A stretch of 64,000 nucleotides of DNA from Beaufortia kweichowensis. Taxonomy: Eukaryota > Chordata > Actinopteri > Cypriniformes > Gastromyzontidae. The stretch spans positions 12,626,721 through 12,690,720 of the forward strand of contig CM032794.1 in assembly GCA_019155185.1 (NCBI GenBank), read 5' to 3'. The notes under the pieces are model-generated. The model searched no databases and was not told the DNA's origin. It was given only the letters and a program-made list of their open reading frames with translations. Shown in pieces: positions 1-12,500 of this stretch. Within the stretch, counting starts at the first letter, position 1; every line of letters begins with the position of its first letter. The position numbers and the translations under genes were made by a program.

Positions 1-284
1 CCAAAGCTGTGACAACTACACTACAGTCTCATTTAAGCAGCAGGATTTAGATTAGGATTTACATTTCACAAAATGTACATTTTTTTTAATATATATATAT
101 ATATATATAGTTTTAATGTGGAAAAAGAGGCTCTGTGAAATCAGACATTGTATAACCACAGTACTGAAACACTGGTATTAGCCTTAAATTTACTAATCAA
201 ACAAATCTTAATATTAAAATACAAATTTTGAACCAAAAAGTAACCACAGAACCATGATATAAACTAGATATTCAAGCAAAATAC

Positions 285-668
285 AATGTGCGATAGCATG
301 CTAAATAATGCGATATTCGATACGATATTTATTTTTCTTAAATCCATTTCAATTATATTAAAATATATTTAAAAAAAATTATATAACCAATATAGGTTTC
401 TTATTCATAGAAAAGAAAGCATCAGCTGGCTATGAAAGCTTTTCGGCTTGTTGACTGTCTTGCATTAGAGCATGCCACACTATTATGCACATGCACGCAT
501 ATCCTAACTAACACCCATGTGCCAGATACTATATTACCTGCTTCGGCCTTAACTTTTGACCATACGTTACTTTCTGAAGTATTAAAATTAAATCACTCAT
601 TTATTGCAAACCATTGCGATATGCATATTGATAATTGCGATAATTCCGATATATCGTGCAGCCCTAAT
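285..668. repeat. degraded DNA-transposon MITE in zdhhc1 intron
   Basis: The right end reads ATATCGTGCAGCCCTA (about 650-666), the usual terminus of the GGGCTGCACGATA family of short fish DNA elements. The left part has the matching GCGATATTCGATACGATA stretch but its terminal bases are lost. A 98-codon open frame inside it is spurious. The rest of 1-909 is AT-rich intron with no exon that I can see; a short (TA)n run lies near 93-109. Confidence 0.5.
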
Positions 669-909
669 ATAAACCAGACAATACGAAATGTTACAGACAC
701 TTTTAAGATTTTGCATATTCATTTTTAATGCATTCAGTTCCTTATTATTAAAAGAAAAACTAACAAGTACAAAAAATGCTTCTGTGGCTGCATACAGCGG
801 CAGTCTGTCAGAAAACATTAAACCGCAGATGACTGAAAGAAAGTAATCACACTATAAGTGTGGAGCTAATATTGAAGACAGAAGCAAGCAGTGTTGCAAG
901 TGTACTCAC

Positions 910-3137
910 TGAGGTATACATGGAAACAGAGTAGGTGGCCAAGCAAAATGGCAGATAATAGTCCCAGAGCGATAGTGACTCCTGCCAGAGCAGGGATGGC
1001 TGGACCCGCCGTGGTGACTGGAGCCACAGGCAGAAAGACAAACCACACCACAGACTCGTTCTTCACTGCAAAAAGAGACATAGAGAGAGAGAATGAAGCA
1101 GAAAGACTTGATGTGTGGAGTTGTGTCGAGCATGATCGACTTTTAAAAGGTGTCACTTACCCTGTTGAAAGTGCTTGTCAGACCGGAGTTTTGATGGGTC
1201 CAAAAAGAACTCTATAAAAACAAAACTGGCAATAACTAGAACCAAAACAATCCCCAGAAGAGCAGATATTACACTGTTGAGAAATAGCCTGTCAAGAAAA
1301 AAGAGAGAAAGAAATGATTTTATAACAGTTCAGCAAAGCCATTGAAAATGATTTAGAGTAAATGTCATTTGAAGTCAATGAAGGGTTTTGGTGTGCAAAG
1401 TCATTTCTTCATATTCTGCCAAGAATAACTAGACTTGCTTAAAACTTTTAGATGTTTTGCATATGTAAGTCTTCACAGTATGTCATTTAGACATTATTCG
1501 TGTTACACATGTTGCTTCAGGCGATATGAATTTTTTAATTCAATGAAAAGTCATTTGCATCATTAAATGGTTGGACACTGTTTCACATCAGTCACTAAAC
1601 ACAGCTCAGTATGTACTCAGTAACTGCACGACTGTTTGCTTGCAATGCTAAGCAACAGAATCTGACCTCATAATTGCTTTATCACTTCCTAATGAGACAT
1701 TATGATCAATGTCACATAAGCATTACATTTTTCATGTCAGCAAACTGGCTAGTTCTATAGTGACATATTAGTCTTTCATATACAATTTGTCCTTGAAAAT
1801 AACCATGTAGTTAAAGCAGCCACAAAATCTAGTAACTTCTCTCCATAGAAACACCAGGTGGGGAGAAATAAACCCCCACAAAAAAATAGAGGAAGTCTAA
1901 ATGACTCACCAGTAGTTTCTGCTGCCCACACAATTGTTCAGCCATCTACAGTGGTGGTCAAAACTTGCCACACATTTGTTACATGCACTGCAATGTTTTG
2001 ATTTAGGGCCACTAAAAAAAAGGAAAGTTAGAGATAACTGATTATTGAGAGGTTTCGGAGAGCTGTTTTAAACACAACAATAGAAAAACAGACAAAAGCA
2101 TCTGTCTGTACTTACACATCCACTTCACAGAGGTAGCAGTGACAGTTCTCAATGACATGTGCATGTTTGGTGCGATCGAACACCGGCAACGGACCCTTGT
2201 AACTCTTAGCTCGGACATTATAATCTGCAGGGTCGATGGAGACCGCCATCAGGTGCATGGACAGGTGACAGACAAATGTGATCCCTGTACACTGAGCTCG
2301 GAGTTAAAGATTACTATTCACATAATGAGGATTTATACAGTTCATAAAAATGTAAAGCATCCTAAAATTTTGCTTTGTCATTAATCATCATAAATAAAAC
2401 TTACAGTCAGACTAGCAGTACATTATTGACCAAAAGCTCCATAAAATGCAACCCTTTCTGTGAAAATCCAGCTAAAGTCATTTTTTGTGATTTGCTGTTT
2501 TCTACATAAAAATCACCCTACATAATATAAAGAACATTCTGTAAAAATATAACCTTGATTTATTTAATATTGACTGAGTAATGACATGTCAAAGATTAAA
2601 ATCATTGTAATATTTGGGTAGTTGACAAATAAATATGTGACTGTGTAACAGCACAAATGTAGAAAAAAATTTATCTTACTGTAATTGTTAGGTTTTTTCT
2701 ACATTTTTTGTAGGTCACACCATATGACATAGACTTTTGTCAACCACCCATTTATAAGTGAAATCAAAATTTGATGCTTGTTATTTCATAATTTGATTTT
2801 TCACTTAAGAGGAAGCTAACACCACAAAATACCATACGGTTTTAAAAGGACTGGAAGGAGTTTAGTCTGCAAGAATAACTTCTCCTTAGGCCAAATGACA
2901 AGTACAACATAAGGATACAATATATCCAGCTGGAATCCAGTGTGTGGGTAGCAAAGGCACAAACACACCAAAGCCAGTGATGGCAAAGTATAAGTAAAGC
3001 AGCCAGGCCAGCAGCTGGAAGGGGTGTGGTGGCCAGCTCCAACCATTGGTGCGAGAGCACAGAGGCACATCGGCTCGCCTTGGTCCCCCTTCACTCACTG
3101 GGGCTGTGCGATTAGAGTTCTTACTGCAGACATCCAT
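910..3137 (-). CDS. zdhhc1: zdhhc1, DHHC-type palmitoyltransferase (3' end beyond left edge)
   Basis: Membrane S-acyltransferase that palmitoylates cysteines on target proteins; mammalian ZDHHC1 is an ER/Golgi-type multipass enzyme. Five coding exons are readable on the minus strand: about 2906-3137 (start MDVCSKNSNRTAP, then NGWSWPPHPFQLLAWLLYLYF, the first membrane segment), 2116-2284 (SIDPADYNVRAKSYKGPLP), 1910-2011, 1161-1288 and 910-1065. The cysteine-rich domain spans the second and third: CYLC, then HCSACNKC, then FDHHCRWLNNCVG, so all zinc ligands and the DHHC centre are present. Two further hydrophobic segments follow (LFLNSVISALLGIVLVLVIA and ALAGVTIALGLLSAILLGHL), ending in CFHVYL as in ZDHHC1. 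All inspected junctions are GT-AG and phases agree. The donor of the first coding exon is uncertain by a few bases (T|GTACTT at 2906 preferred). The long C-terminal tail lies left of the window. Gene order next to hsd11b2 supports the orthology. Confidence 0.93.
2446..2815. repeat. MITE related to the copy at 60157-60390, interrupted by a second MITE
   Basis: The internal sequence (ATAAAGAACATTCTG, AAAATATAACCTTGAT, then GATGCTT and CATAATTTGATTTT) matches, segment by segment, the element at 60157-60390. It lies in the zdhhc1 intron between the first and second coding exons. Its termini (GCAACCCTTTCTGTGAAAA at the left) are worn compared with TGTGACCCTGYCTGTAAAA of the other copy. Confidence 0.6.
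2616..2749. mobile_element. small palindromic MITE nested inside another MITE
   Basis: Near-perfect terminal inverted repeats GGGTAGTTGACAAA and TTTGTCAACCACCC bound a 134-bp palindromic element. The surrounding element has an uninterrupted relative at 60157-60390, where the corresponding sequence is GATATTTATAG. Here it is split as AATATTT, insert, ATTTATAAG, consistent with a short target duplication (about ATTT). Confidence 0.65.
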
Positions 3138-3227
3138 GAGAGGGGAGCCTCCTTTTGTAATGCCTGATATTAAAATATTGCAGCAGGATGTAACTGGATG
3201 TAACTGTAATCTCAATATGCACTACAT

Positions 3228-3595
3228 TAGGGCTGTCACAATCATTAAATAATCATCTGAGCAGAGTTTTTTCATATATAATTACAGTTAATGCACACAT
3301 TTAGACACAAGTGGGATTAGGTAGTTTATTTACTTACTGTTATATCTGATTAACAGTTCTCTATCATTTGAGTCATATCAGCTTTGTTTTTCTGTATTAA
3401 TCAGTTTGACTAAAGAAATGACCAGTTTTGCTTCATCTAGAGCTGACACCATTTTCCAATTTACTGTTTGGGTGCTCAGGACTTACAATATTAATCATAT
3501 TAATTGTCAAAGCCTAAAAACATACAATAATCGCCGTAATCACAATTATTTATTAGAATAAATAGTCAGACAAATTTCTTAATTATAACAGCCCT
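3228..3595. repeat. MITE with AGGGCTGT termini
   Basis: The left end TAGGGCTGTCACAATCATTA and the right end ATAACAGCCCT form inverted termini; the inside is AT-rich with ATAATCGCCGTAATC-like words. No target duplication is clear. It lies in the presumed 5' intron of zdhhc1. Confidence 0.5.
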
Positions 3596-3712
3596 GTGAC
3601 TTCAAATGATGTATTGTATTTGTATTTATTGTATTTGTATTTATTCGTATTATGTATTTAACTCATTTTTTAAACATTTGATATATTTATAAAAAAAATG
3701 GGCATGACTCAC

Positions 3713-3960
3713 CTGCTCAGTTAGTGGTGACTGCTCCTCATCTCGATCCACAGCACATTCTCAATCTACAAACATGACCTACACTGTCTTTTCCAGACAA
3801 ACCTCCACTCCCCTGACACATCTCTGAACCCCTTTCTCACCTCAGCTCTATTCTCACTCATTTAAACCCAAAACAAACATTTGTTAACTGACTGTAGCCT
3901 AAGCACAGAGGGGATGAACACTTGCAGCCAGTGGATGAGCGTCCGACGCATAGATGTGGT
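3713..3960 (-). promoter_or_regulatory. zdhhc1: probable zdhhc1 5' untranslated exon and promoter area
   Basis: On the minus strand a strong donor (GAGCAG|GTGAGTCAT) ends a non-coding segment at 3713. The first coding exon has its own acceptor (TATCAG at 3164-3165) 26 bases before the ATG, so an upstream untranslated exon is required. The stretch from 3900 to 4310 is richer in CpG than its surroundings and contains a CCCGGATG ETS-like site near 4303-4310. The upstream limit of the exon is a guess. Confidence 0.4.
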
Positions 3961-4310
3961 CATTAACCTGTCAGACCAACAAATGATTTGAAACTGATTG
4001 AAGAAACACGTTATGGTATGACAGTATAACCCAATGTTAGCTGCAGGGTCGCTGCCAGCTCTCCGACTGTACCGTTAACTGATCATTCTGAAAACAAATC
4101 ACATCTTATTACACTGACCGTGCATATCTCACCCTTTGTCTATCGATTTCCAAAGCACCGATACACACGATCAGACTAGACTGCTTAAAGAGTGTAAAGA
4201 TGCCAGATGAAAATGTTTTAAGGTAAAGAAACGGCACTGTATACACGATTTTCGGCATATAGTGATAATTTGTAGACATTATAGTTGACCGACGCACCTA
4301 CATCCGGGAA

Positions 4311-7300
4311 AACCGTTATGCACCTAATTTTCATAATAAAAGTCATAGTGTTAAAATAAATCAATTTTAGATGTTACAGTAAAGTAAAAATGTAACAGTA
4401 AAGTGTTGAAAAATCGTTAGCTGTTGAATCACAAAATTCGGGACCTTGTCGTTGTCTTTGTATTTTTTGTACTTGTACCGATGTAGTGATGTTTCTATTG
4501 CATTATGCACTGTAGACAGTTATCCAGCAGATGGCAGAAACATCCTTCATCCAGCCACCACTAGAAGCTTTCTGCATTTTGGCTTGGCCTTCAGGTAGTC
4601 ACTTAGGTTAAAAGTTCAAAAGTGTAAAGTTGTAAGAATGCTTTCATTTATCATTTTTCTATATTTAAAACATAAGCATATTTTTTAACAACTAATCAAA
4701 ATAGTGGATTGAGGAATCTAAATATTTAACTCTGTTTGTGCCCCTTTTGCTTTAATGACATGGACTCGTGTACAAGTTTGTGTTAAGCCTGATCGATGAC
4801 TGATGATGAACATTTGATTTGATTACAAAGGCCTTATAATGTGAAATTTCACAAATTTGCTCTATTGATTAGTCACCTATACAGTTCTGAATCTCAGAAT
4901 ATCACTTATTTTATGTCTTAGCATTAAAGTCATTTTTATCCTAAGACTGTTTCAGGCTACAGCATTTCATCAGTATATTCAATTTCTACACTTTAAAGTC
5001 TCTCTTGTTACATTGTTGTCTGAGCTTTTAATAAGCATCATTCAGTTGACTTAGCACCCAGTTTTAATATATGAAACTGCTTAACTGCTCCAGCCATTTT
5101 ATTTTCCTAATTTGTCTAAAATTTGTTAAATAAATGAATAGGAAGAAAGGTGGAACAGATAGAGAACACAAACTACTTGCATGGTTTCTAGTGTAAGGAC
5201 TGTTGTGCAGGAATGTGTTATAAATGTGAATAAAAGTTGTTGTTTTTGTGTCTCGGTCACCCAGAGATGAGTAAATTACTGCCTTTGGACCCTCCACTTT
5301 AGGATTTGACAATCTTTGCATAGCTTTAACAGCTGCATGAGACAGACAATATTTCTTCTAGATAGACAGTCAGATACATATTGTACATACATGTAGCAGA
5401 AAGCATGTATCACATGACACATGAAATTATGTGTTACAACTGGCCCACTGCAGACCCCACAGGGCTTACAACCCCTAAGAGTGAAATAGCATATTAATTG
5501 CAAAGACATACCAATAAACCCCAGCTATTGGCATGTTAGTGGGTCTCTTAAGGCCTGTAATTCAGAAAAGAGTTAAAGTGATGTCTGTTCTCCTCTCTGG
5601 GAAAAATCAGTCAGTAAGAGAAAGCGGATACTGCAATGTGACACTAAATCTGGCATGCCAGACATGTCCAGCTTGTCCTATGGTACGACCGCTTCTGTCA
5701 GTGAATAAGCACATCTGGAGCTCTCGAACACTCTCTGGCTAAGCAATTTAATTCCTCAAGGAGCAATTTTGGATGAGTTTGTGTTAAAAACAATGGGTTT
5801 ATGCATTATAAGTAATGCACCTGTTTTCACCCCCACCCCCAAACACGAGTTCTCAGAACTAGAAGGTTTGGACAGATAGTTGGATGAAAACCTAGTCCCC
5901 TAGAGTCAAATGAGGTGAAATTGTAAGGCTGACTCTGTTCTGAGCACGTCTGCAAAATAGGCATGATATTCTGTGAAAATGTTATGTAATATTTGGATGT
6001 TGCAGGGAGCATTTTACATGCTCCATACTAATTAAAACTTCCCAACAGGATCTGCTGATATCCGACCAAGACTTGTGGAGAACAATGAGCTCTATTTCAA
6101 TCCCTGTTCACCGTTCTAAAGGAAGCAGAGCTCACAAGGTTTAGCTCACAGTGTTTGGCTGAGCATGGGGTCGACTGGACTCAAGCAGTAAAAACTAGAT
6201 GCACAGGAGTTCATTAAGGAGCATTCCTCTATTGAAGAGAAATTTCAGACTCTCTCACTGAGCCAAAGGGTTTGTCTGGGGTGGAGATGACGCTATCATA
6301 CACACTTTAACATCTCCATTTAAGCTTCATAAATAGTTCTTCAGTAAATGTTATGCTTATTTAAAAATATAAAGTTTATTGCCTGGCGTCACTGACCTTC
6401 CAGGATTGTGTAACACTGTTAGAAATTAGTTTATTATGCACTGTATCTTTGCTGCCTTAAAATTTTAAGTACAGTCAACTTGGCTTTATAATTCTTTTTA
6501 ACTTACTAATTTTGCCCAGTAGTGAGTTGCTACAACTTAAAATAAGTAGAAATTGTTTAACTTTATTTGATAAATTGAAATAATATAAAAACAATTGAAA
6601 CAACTTGCAAAGCCAAATGGACTGTACTTAAAAATTTAGGGCAGCAATGTTTTTTACAGTCTGCCTTAGCCCTGGCTCCATAAGTCCTACTTTATGTCTT
6701 GATTTAAACTGAAATTTGTCCTGACAGGAACATTTTGGACCAAAATAATCTCTGCTTGCCTAAGAGATCCCAAACCAAGTAGGTCACCGAAGATCTGTTG
6801 AAAGTCTGTTGTAGAGAATCTGGCAAATACACACATATATATATACAAACCTCATGCTCAAGTCTTGGCATACTGTACCACCGGCCTGATAAAATTAGAA
6901 TCAGGAAGCAGAACAAAACGTGAAGTTCTCTGCACGGGTACATATTCAGTTTCCCAGAAATTGAATGTAATGGACGTGTTTGTGGGCTCTTGTTCATCGA
7001 GTGAGAGAGGACACCGTACATCATGAAAATGAACTGTGCTTATTGACAGAGTAGCTTTTGGGACTGTCTTTTTAGTTCACTTCACTGCCCAGGAGAGCAG
7101 AGACATTCGGTTTGAATAATGGTTTGTATATTATTATTAAATGTATAGCTTTACTAAATGTATCTTGTAGATTTTGCATTAAATTGGACATAGTGGCAAA
7201 ATATATATGTATGACCAAAGTAAGATGGTCTTGTGAATGTTTTAGCAGTTCTGTAAATATACGATTGATTACAAATCTTGTTTTACCTGTAACTGTCACA

Positions 7301-8030
7301 GTTTCACAGGTTGAACACTATTTTATTTAACTATTTACTTTAATATTTTATAGTTGAATGAAATATTGATGGAAAGCCAAATATCAATAAATATTTGACA
7401 TATTTTCATAACCATAAACATAAATAAAAAAAATAATAAAAAGTGTTAATGTTGATTTTATTTAAAAAAATCCAAAATAATAAGATTTTAAAAAGATGTA
7501 AAAATGGTTTAAAAATTAAAATGTCTGAAATGTAAACAATTGTAGTTCTGATAATGCATTTTCATATGCTTAATATGTGCAGTGATCAGGTTAAATTTAG
7601 GTATAACTGTTTTTAGTGTGTGTACATTAATTACCACAGATGTATGGTCCTATATTCAGTTCACTTGGTCCTTATTATCCCACAGAATGAGTCATCTTCT
7701 CTCCCTCCAGTTTGATTCATCCCTCTTTTTCCAGACTTTTTGTTAAAGAATTTGCTCTAATTTCTCCAAGTATGTCCTTACAAACAGAGAGAATGGAAGT
7801 TGGCATTGCCTGCACTGTGCTCATTTTAAAAACCACATACAGAGTCACCAGCTCTGGAGGTTCGAGGGGATGAATCGAAAAGGTCAGAGACATACGCTTT
7901 GGGAATCTTCTCTCTCTGTGCTTTGACAACCAATTCTTATCACTTTCTTTTGATAATTGATGTTAGGGTACACCTCTCTGATCCCCTCCACCACAACGAA
8001 TTCTCACTGTAACAAAAATGACAAGGCAAA
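4311..8030. other. intergenic DNA upstream of zdhhc1, no gene seen
   Basis: AT-rich sequence with only short open frames that lack exon-like splice context or recognisable protein content. It contains one clear MITE (6439-6661). Confidence 0.5.
6439..6661. repeat. palindromic MITE (CACTGTA...TACAGT termini)
   Basis: The left arm GCTGCCTTAAAATTTTAAG followed by TACAGTCAACTTGGCTTT is mirrored by the right arm AAGCCAAATGGACTGTAC followed by TTAAAAATTTAGGGCAGC, and the outermost bases are CACTGTA and TTTTTTACAGT. A second member of the family with the same left arm lies at 59971-60142. Confidence 0.7.
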
Positions 8031-8082
8031 TAGGGTGATTATACCTCTTTATTCCAGTTCTAACCCCTCTCCCATCTCCCTA

Positions 8083-8326
8083 TTATCTCTTACGGCAGGA
8101 AGAATGATTATGGCAGCAGGGGCTGTGTGTAGCAGGCCGGTTTTGGAGGGGTACATGAGGACAGTCAGGGGAATCCTTCACTTCTGTCGCCAGCTCCTCA
8201 ACAGGAGTCTCCTGGGATTGCTGTTGGTGTAGCACGCTCTTCCTCTGCTCCACAAAGAAAGGTTTGACCCTTGCTGTGTTTGGGGAAGTGAACTCAGAGG
8301 GAGGTGGCGCACCAGGAAAAAAGAAT
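8083..8326 (-). CDS. candidate terminal coding exon of an unidentified minus-strand gene
   Basis: On the minus strand a good acceptor (TTTCTTTGCTCTAG) opens an 81-codon frame that starts FFFPGAPPPSEFTSPNTARV and ends CCHNHSSCRKR before TAA at 8083-8085. An AATAAA signal follows at 8048-8053, 30 bases after the stop, with a GT-rich stretch beyond. Composition is polar, Pro/Ser/Gln-rich and probably disordered. I do not recognise the protein and could not find further exons upstream between 8.4 and 17 kb. It cannot be a zdhhc1 exon downstream of its start, because zdhhc1 begins at 3137 on the same strand. It could be the tail of a fast-evolving gene, a lncRNA exon or chance. Confidence 0.35.
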
Positions 8327-8544
8327 CTAGAGCAAAGAAACAATAGCATTACAAATAATGACGCTCACAGCCATTTAATGTTTGCAGTCTGCGTCTGCCC
8401 ACCCAAAACTACAACCGACAGACATTTGTTTATAACAGACAATGCATTTTTTCTTAGGCCAACAAGCACCGAATACAGTTATACATGTATTTAATCATAA
8501 TGAATATAAGTGAGGAGTAGTCTACAGTAAATTAGGTACGTGAC

Positions 8545-8760
8545 CCCAGGAGACCGTCATATTTCAGAGGCTGAAATATTGGCAGTCATCACTTTAGAGG
8601 CTGTCAAATTTTGTGACGGTCTTCTCTGAAACGGAGGGCACACAATACTTGGAATTGTATTTTATGGAAGTGCGACTCATGGAAACGAGCCCCAGCGCAA
8701 GCTGCCAGCCATGCTCTTGGCCCCCTGCCCCTTGGCTCACTGTTTCAGCCGTATGTGACC
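8545..8760. other. GC-rich patch with nested inverted repeats, possible conserved non-coding element
   Basis: AGACCGTCA (8551-8559) is mirrored by TGACGGTCT (8614-8622), and inside it ATATTTCAG-AGG-CTGAAATAT (8559-8579) is a perfect 9-bp hairpin. The following 140 bases are complex and GC-rich, unlike the flanks, and have no long open frame in either strand. Function is unknown. Confidence 0.35.
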
Positions 8761-8900
8761 AGACCAAAATGATTGGTGGGTAATGATTTCACCATTACAA
8801 TAAAAAGTTGCAACCTATTCGCAACCTTTTCCAACATTTACACTGTACCATTTTGAATTTTGGAAATTGTTTGGAAAAAATATATGTGGAGAAATGTGGA

Positions 8901-9133
8901 GAAAACACTTACAATAAGGTGCCATTTGTTAACATTAGTAAATGCATTAGCTAACATTTGCTAACAATGAACAATTTAGTTTTTTAGCATTTATTAATTC
9001 TTTGGTAATATTAGTTTATGTCAATACAATTATTCACGGTAGTTCATGGTGCATTAACTAATCTTAACAGTGACAACATTGATTTTAATAATGTATTAAC
9101 TAATTGTTAACAAATAGCACCTTAAGTGTTACC
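8901..9133. repeat. palindromic MITE of a common cyprinid-type family
   Basis: The left arm AACACTTACAATAAGGTGCC continuing ATTTGTTAACATTAGTAAAT is mirrored by the right arm TAACTAATTGTTAACAAAT continuing AGCACCTTAAGTGTTACC. The inside repeats the GAACAAT, AGCATTTATTAAT and TTAACTAA words typical of this family. Confidence 0.75.
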
Positions 9134-12100
9134 AAAATATAGATGTGCAAAGAAATTAATTTCTACATCACAAAAGAAAAATTATATTTGAAAAATAGGG
9201 TGGCTGCTGTACTTGATGGTAAAAGTCACATCATAATTCCAGTTACATTTGTGCTTTTCCATAGCTTCGATAAGTTTACTATTATTCTCAAATTATAAAA
9301 AAAAGTTTTTACATGTTTTTAAAAAAAAGAATAAGCTACCCTAAACTTTTAAAAAGTAGTGTACATGTTTTATCAATAATTTTCCATCATGATGACATGA
9401 GCACAAACGTGTGTTGATTCAAAGACAGCTGCTTTGATTGCAGTAATTTATTTCAACCTTCATTTTGAAACGCACCAAGGACAAAAATGTGAGCGGTGAG
9501 GAATACAATGTTAATCATAACTGACATTAATTTACCCATCTGTGAAAGGACTGTGTTAATCTTGGCCTTGAAATCTTGGCATCTTCAAAGTCATGGCCAA
9601 AAACCAGAACAAGCAGAACGAAACATATCACTTTGATTTACTGAGGCAGGTGATAATGGAATTACAGTCAACCCCCGCACACAGACCTAAGACCTAAGGT
9701 CTTGTAATGATTGCAGTAATTATGCAACACATAATATTCATATTGATATTACTGTAAAATTGTGAAATGGGTCAGAGAATTAAGTAGTCTCTTATAGTCT
9801 CAATCACTCTGATATATGTACAGGAATATGAATAAAAATGTGACATGGAAGGAAGGAAACCATTTAGCATAATCCAGACACGAATACGTGATTGGCTGCT
9901 TGTCCCAGCACATTTGTGTCACATTTTTATGACAATAGAAGAATGACTAGGAAAATATGATTCACACATTTCTTTAGATGTTTTGTTGTACTTTTCCCTA
10001 GTGTAACATTTTTGTTTGGTTTATTTTGGAAAGCTACTTCAAAGTTTTCTTTGGTAAAGCCTCTTCTCTTATTAACATTGGTTGTAGTTTACTTACAGTA
10101 AGAGGGGAGTAGTCGTGTTTTGATGGTGCATTAATTATTTGTATACTGTTTGTATTACCATAGTTTACTAAGCAGCATAATGGTAACCACCTAAAACACA
10201 CATGACAAAATAATAAAAAATTCTCATCTTGCTTAAATAGATAAAATAAAAAATGTTATGCCTACTCGCCCTATGCAATCCCATGCAAAGCATGCTGGGA
10301 AGTCATTTCCCCATGTAGTTTTAGCAGTGCTAAACAAAATATGCAATACAATACCTACTTTAACACTGTTACTTTCCTAATGTTAAGTTAAAACATGTAA
10401 AAAAAAACATGTATTAACTGCAATTAATTTTTAAGAATAAATTTCATTAAATTAGAATAAATTTCACTTTTAGTGTGTTACATCTGTCCTTAAGCTTCAG
10501 AATTTGATAAGAATCAGCATAGTTCTCTGTATACAAATGTCCTTACTTTATATTAATTAACTGTTCTGTTGAAGTCATCTGGTTTCTGCTCTGTTTTACA
10601 AGTGGAGCCCAGATGTAGAAGTGTCTAACATCTGAGAGAAGCTTCCAAGAAATGGAGAGGGGGATTGGACCAAGGTCAAATCTGGACAAAATCCTACTAA
10701 ATAATTTCTCTAAACCATTTTCAGCAATGCTGCTCAATAAAACGCTTTTTGAAACACCCACTACATGGCATACAGTGGATGATACACATACACTGTGAAG
10801 ATGTTACATAACCGTTCACACAGGGAATTCACACATTGTCTGTGTGATGGTGCTTTAAAGCTGTTTTCTGCTTGAGCTGAGTGATCAGAGAAACATAAAA
10901 TTTTGCTTCTGTTTTGATAACATGGCATCAAAGAGGACAGCAGACAACATTTAGACAACATTTCAAAAGCCTGGGAGAAAATGTTCAGTACACAGAAGTA
11001 GGGCAAACTTAAGTGAATTAGACAAATACAAACATCATGTGGACATAATGTTTTGTTGAGAATCACTACAGCATCATCATATTTACAAGTATTTGGCCTG
11101 CCAATCAAATAAGCATTCATTCAGAAATTATTTACTCTTAACACCACATGTTTCCAGTAAAATGTCAATGACAGTAAATCAGGACTGCACAACTACATAA
11201 TCCAGCATCCAACACTTTACATGCCAGTGGTAGTGGTTTAAAATGTCAAGTCTGGCTTCTATCTCACCCTCATAAGGACCCACAAATCAGCTACTGGTAC
11301 CACAAAATTGTGGTTGTCCTCAAAACTCAGAAAACAAGAATTGAACTATAGCCAAGACATTTTAAATAATCTGATCTTTTCTATCCATTGTCTTTTTTCT
11401 CTGTTTTTCTTTCTTTTTATATTCTTCATTCGTATACCCATGTGTGTAATCAGAAAATTGTCTGTGTCCTCCCTTTACTTCAAAACTAGCAAAAATGGGG
11501 TCAAGCTGACAAAGTTCAGCCAGAAACAGGAACAATGGGGGTTTTGTGAATGTTCCTGGGTGTTTATCAGTGCGAGACTGCTTTCATGTCCTGCTGGGCA
11601 CATTCTGAGCCTCCTGTCACGAGTGCTACCAACTTAGAGCAACATAGCTGCAATGATCAGCCTCCATCCACCACCACGCTGTGCTCTCACTGGTCCATTC
11701 TGGTCCATTCTGGTTCTCCTTTCCTTTTATTTTTCGGTCTGTTTCTGTATCCCTTTCTGCCTAACCCATTCCTTTCACGTCTTTCTTCCAAAGTGTTTCC
11801 CACTCAAACAGATCCCTGTACAGTTATAATAAATGCAGTACAGCACAGACCATTTTGAGGCATGGGTATATGAATTTAGTGTTATGTACATTGGCACACA
11901 AAGAGTACAAAAAAGTCTGACGTCTCAGAATGCTTTGTCAAAAAATTTGATTTGAATGATGATGTATACATGAAAAATAAACCTAAAGTATGGGTGGATT
12001 CGAGAGGCAAATACTATATACTATATATGTGCAATTATAATTTATTTTCATAATTCTTTATTGTGGTCCTTATAAAGATTCCAATAAAGATTGCAAATGC

Positions 12101-12139
12101 GTGTTTAAAAGTATTTAAAGTAGATCCACCAAATATAAA

Positions 12140-12500
12140 AATCATATCATTCACTCACCCTCATGCTATCTCAGCTGTATATTATTTTGAGTAAATGTCA
12201 TTGATTCTTCTATGCCCTGTAAAAAACTCAAAATAAGCTAAATAAACTTAAAATATTGATCATTTTTTTCTTACAAATATACCATTCTGCTTCCGAAGAT
12301 ATACCTGTACATTACCCACTGGCGATATTTGGATTAATATGATGGATTTATATGCTTTTTGAAGCTTAAAAATATATAAAATAACATGACTGCATTTTAA
12401 TGTAAAATTAATTGTTTTTGTTAAAATAATTAATATCTGGGATAGAATTAGGGTCAGTCAATTATCTGAAAATTTATATATTTCAGTGAACTATTCCTTT
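12140..12500. repeat. worn copy of a common fish interspersed repeat
   Basis: Starts ATTCACTCACCCTCATGCTA and ends TTTCAGTGAACTATTCCTTT, the signature ends of a very common fish repeat (TTTACTCACCCTCATG ... GGTGAACTATCCCTTTA). The centre is heavily diverged. The assignment rests on recalled family signatures. Confidence 0.5.

Noticed and set aside
432..728. 98-codon plus-strand open frame
   Set aside because: It lies within a MITE in a zdhhc1 intron and has no splice or homology support.
10543..11120. Minus-strand frames of 72 and 119 codons, considered as upstream exons of the orphan gene at 8.1 kb
   Set aside because: No convincing acceptor or donor pairs in phase and no protein-like conservation signal.
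11235..11330. Exon-like segment on the minus strand with an open FEDNHNFVVPVADLWVLM frame and a GTGAGA donor
   Set aside because: The acceptor is poor, and GTCCTTATGAGG-type words are common in fish repeats; too weak to list.
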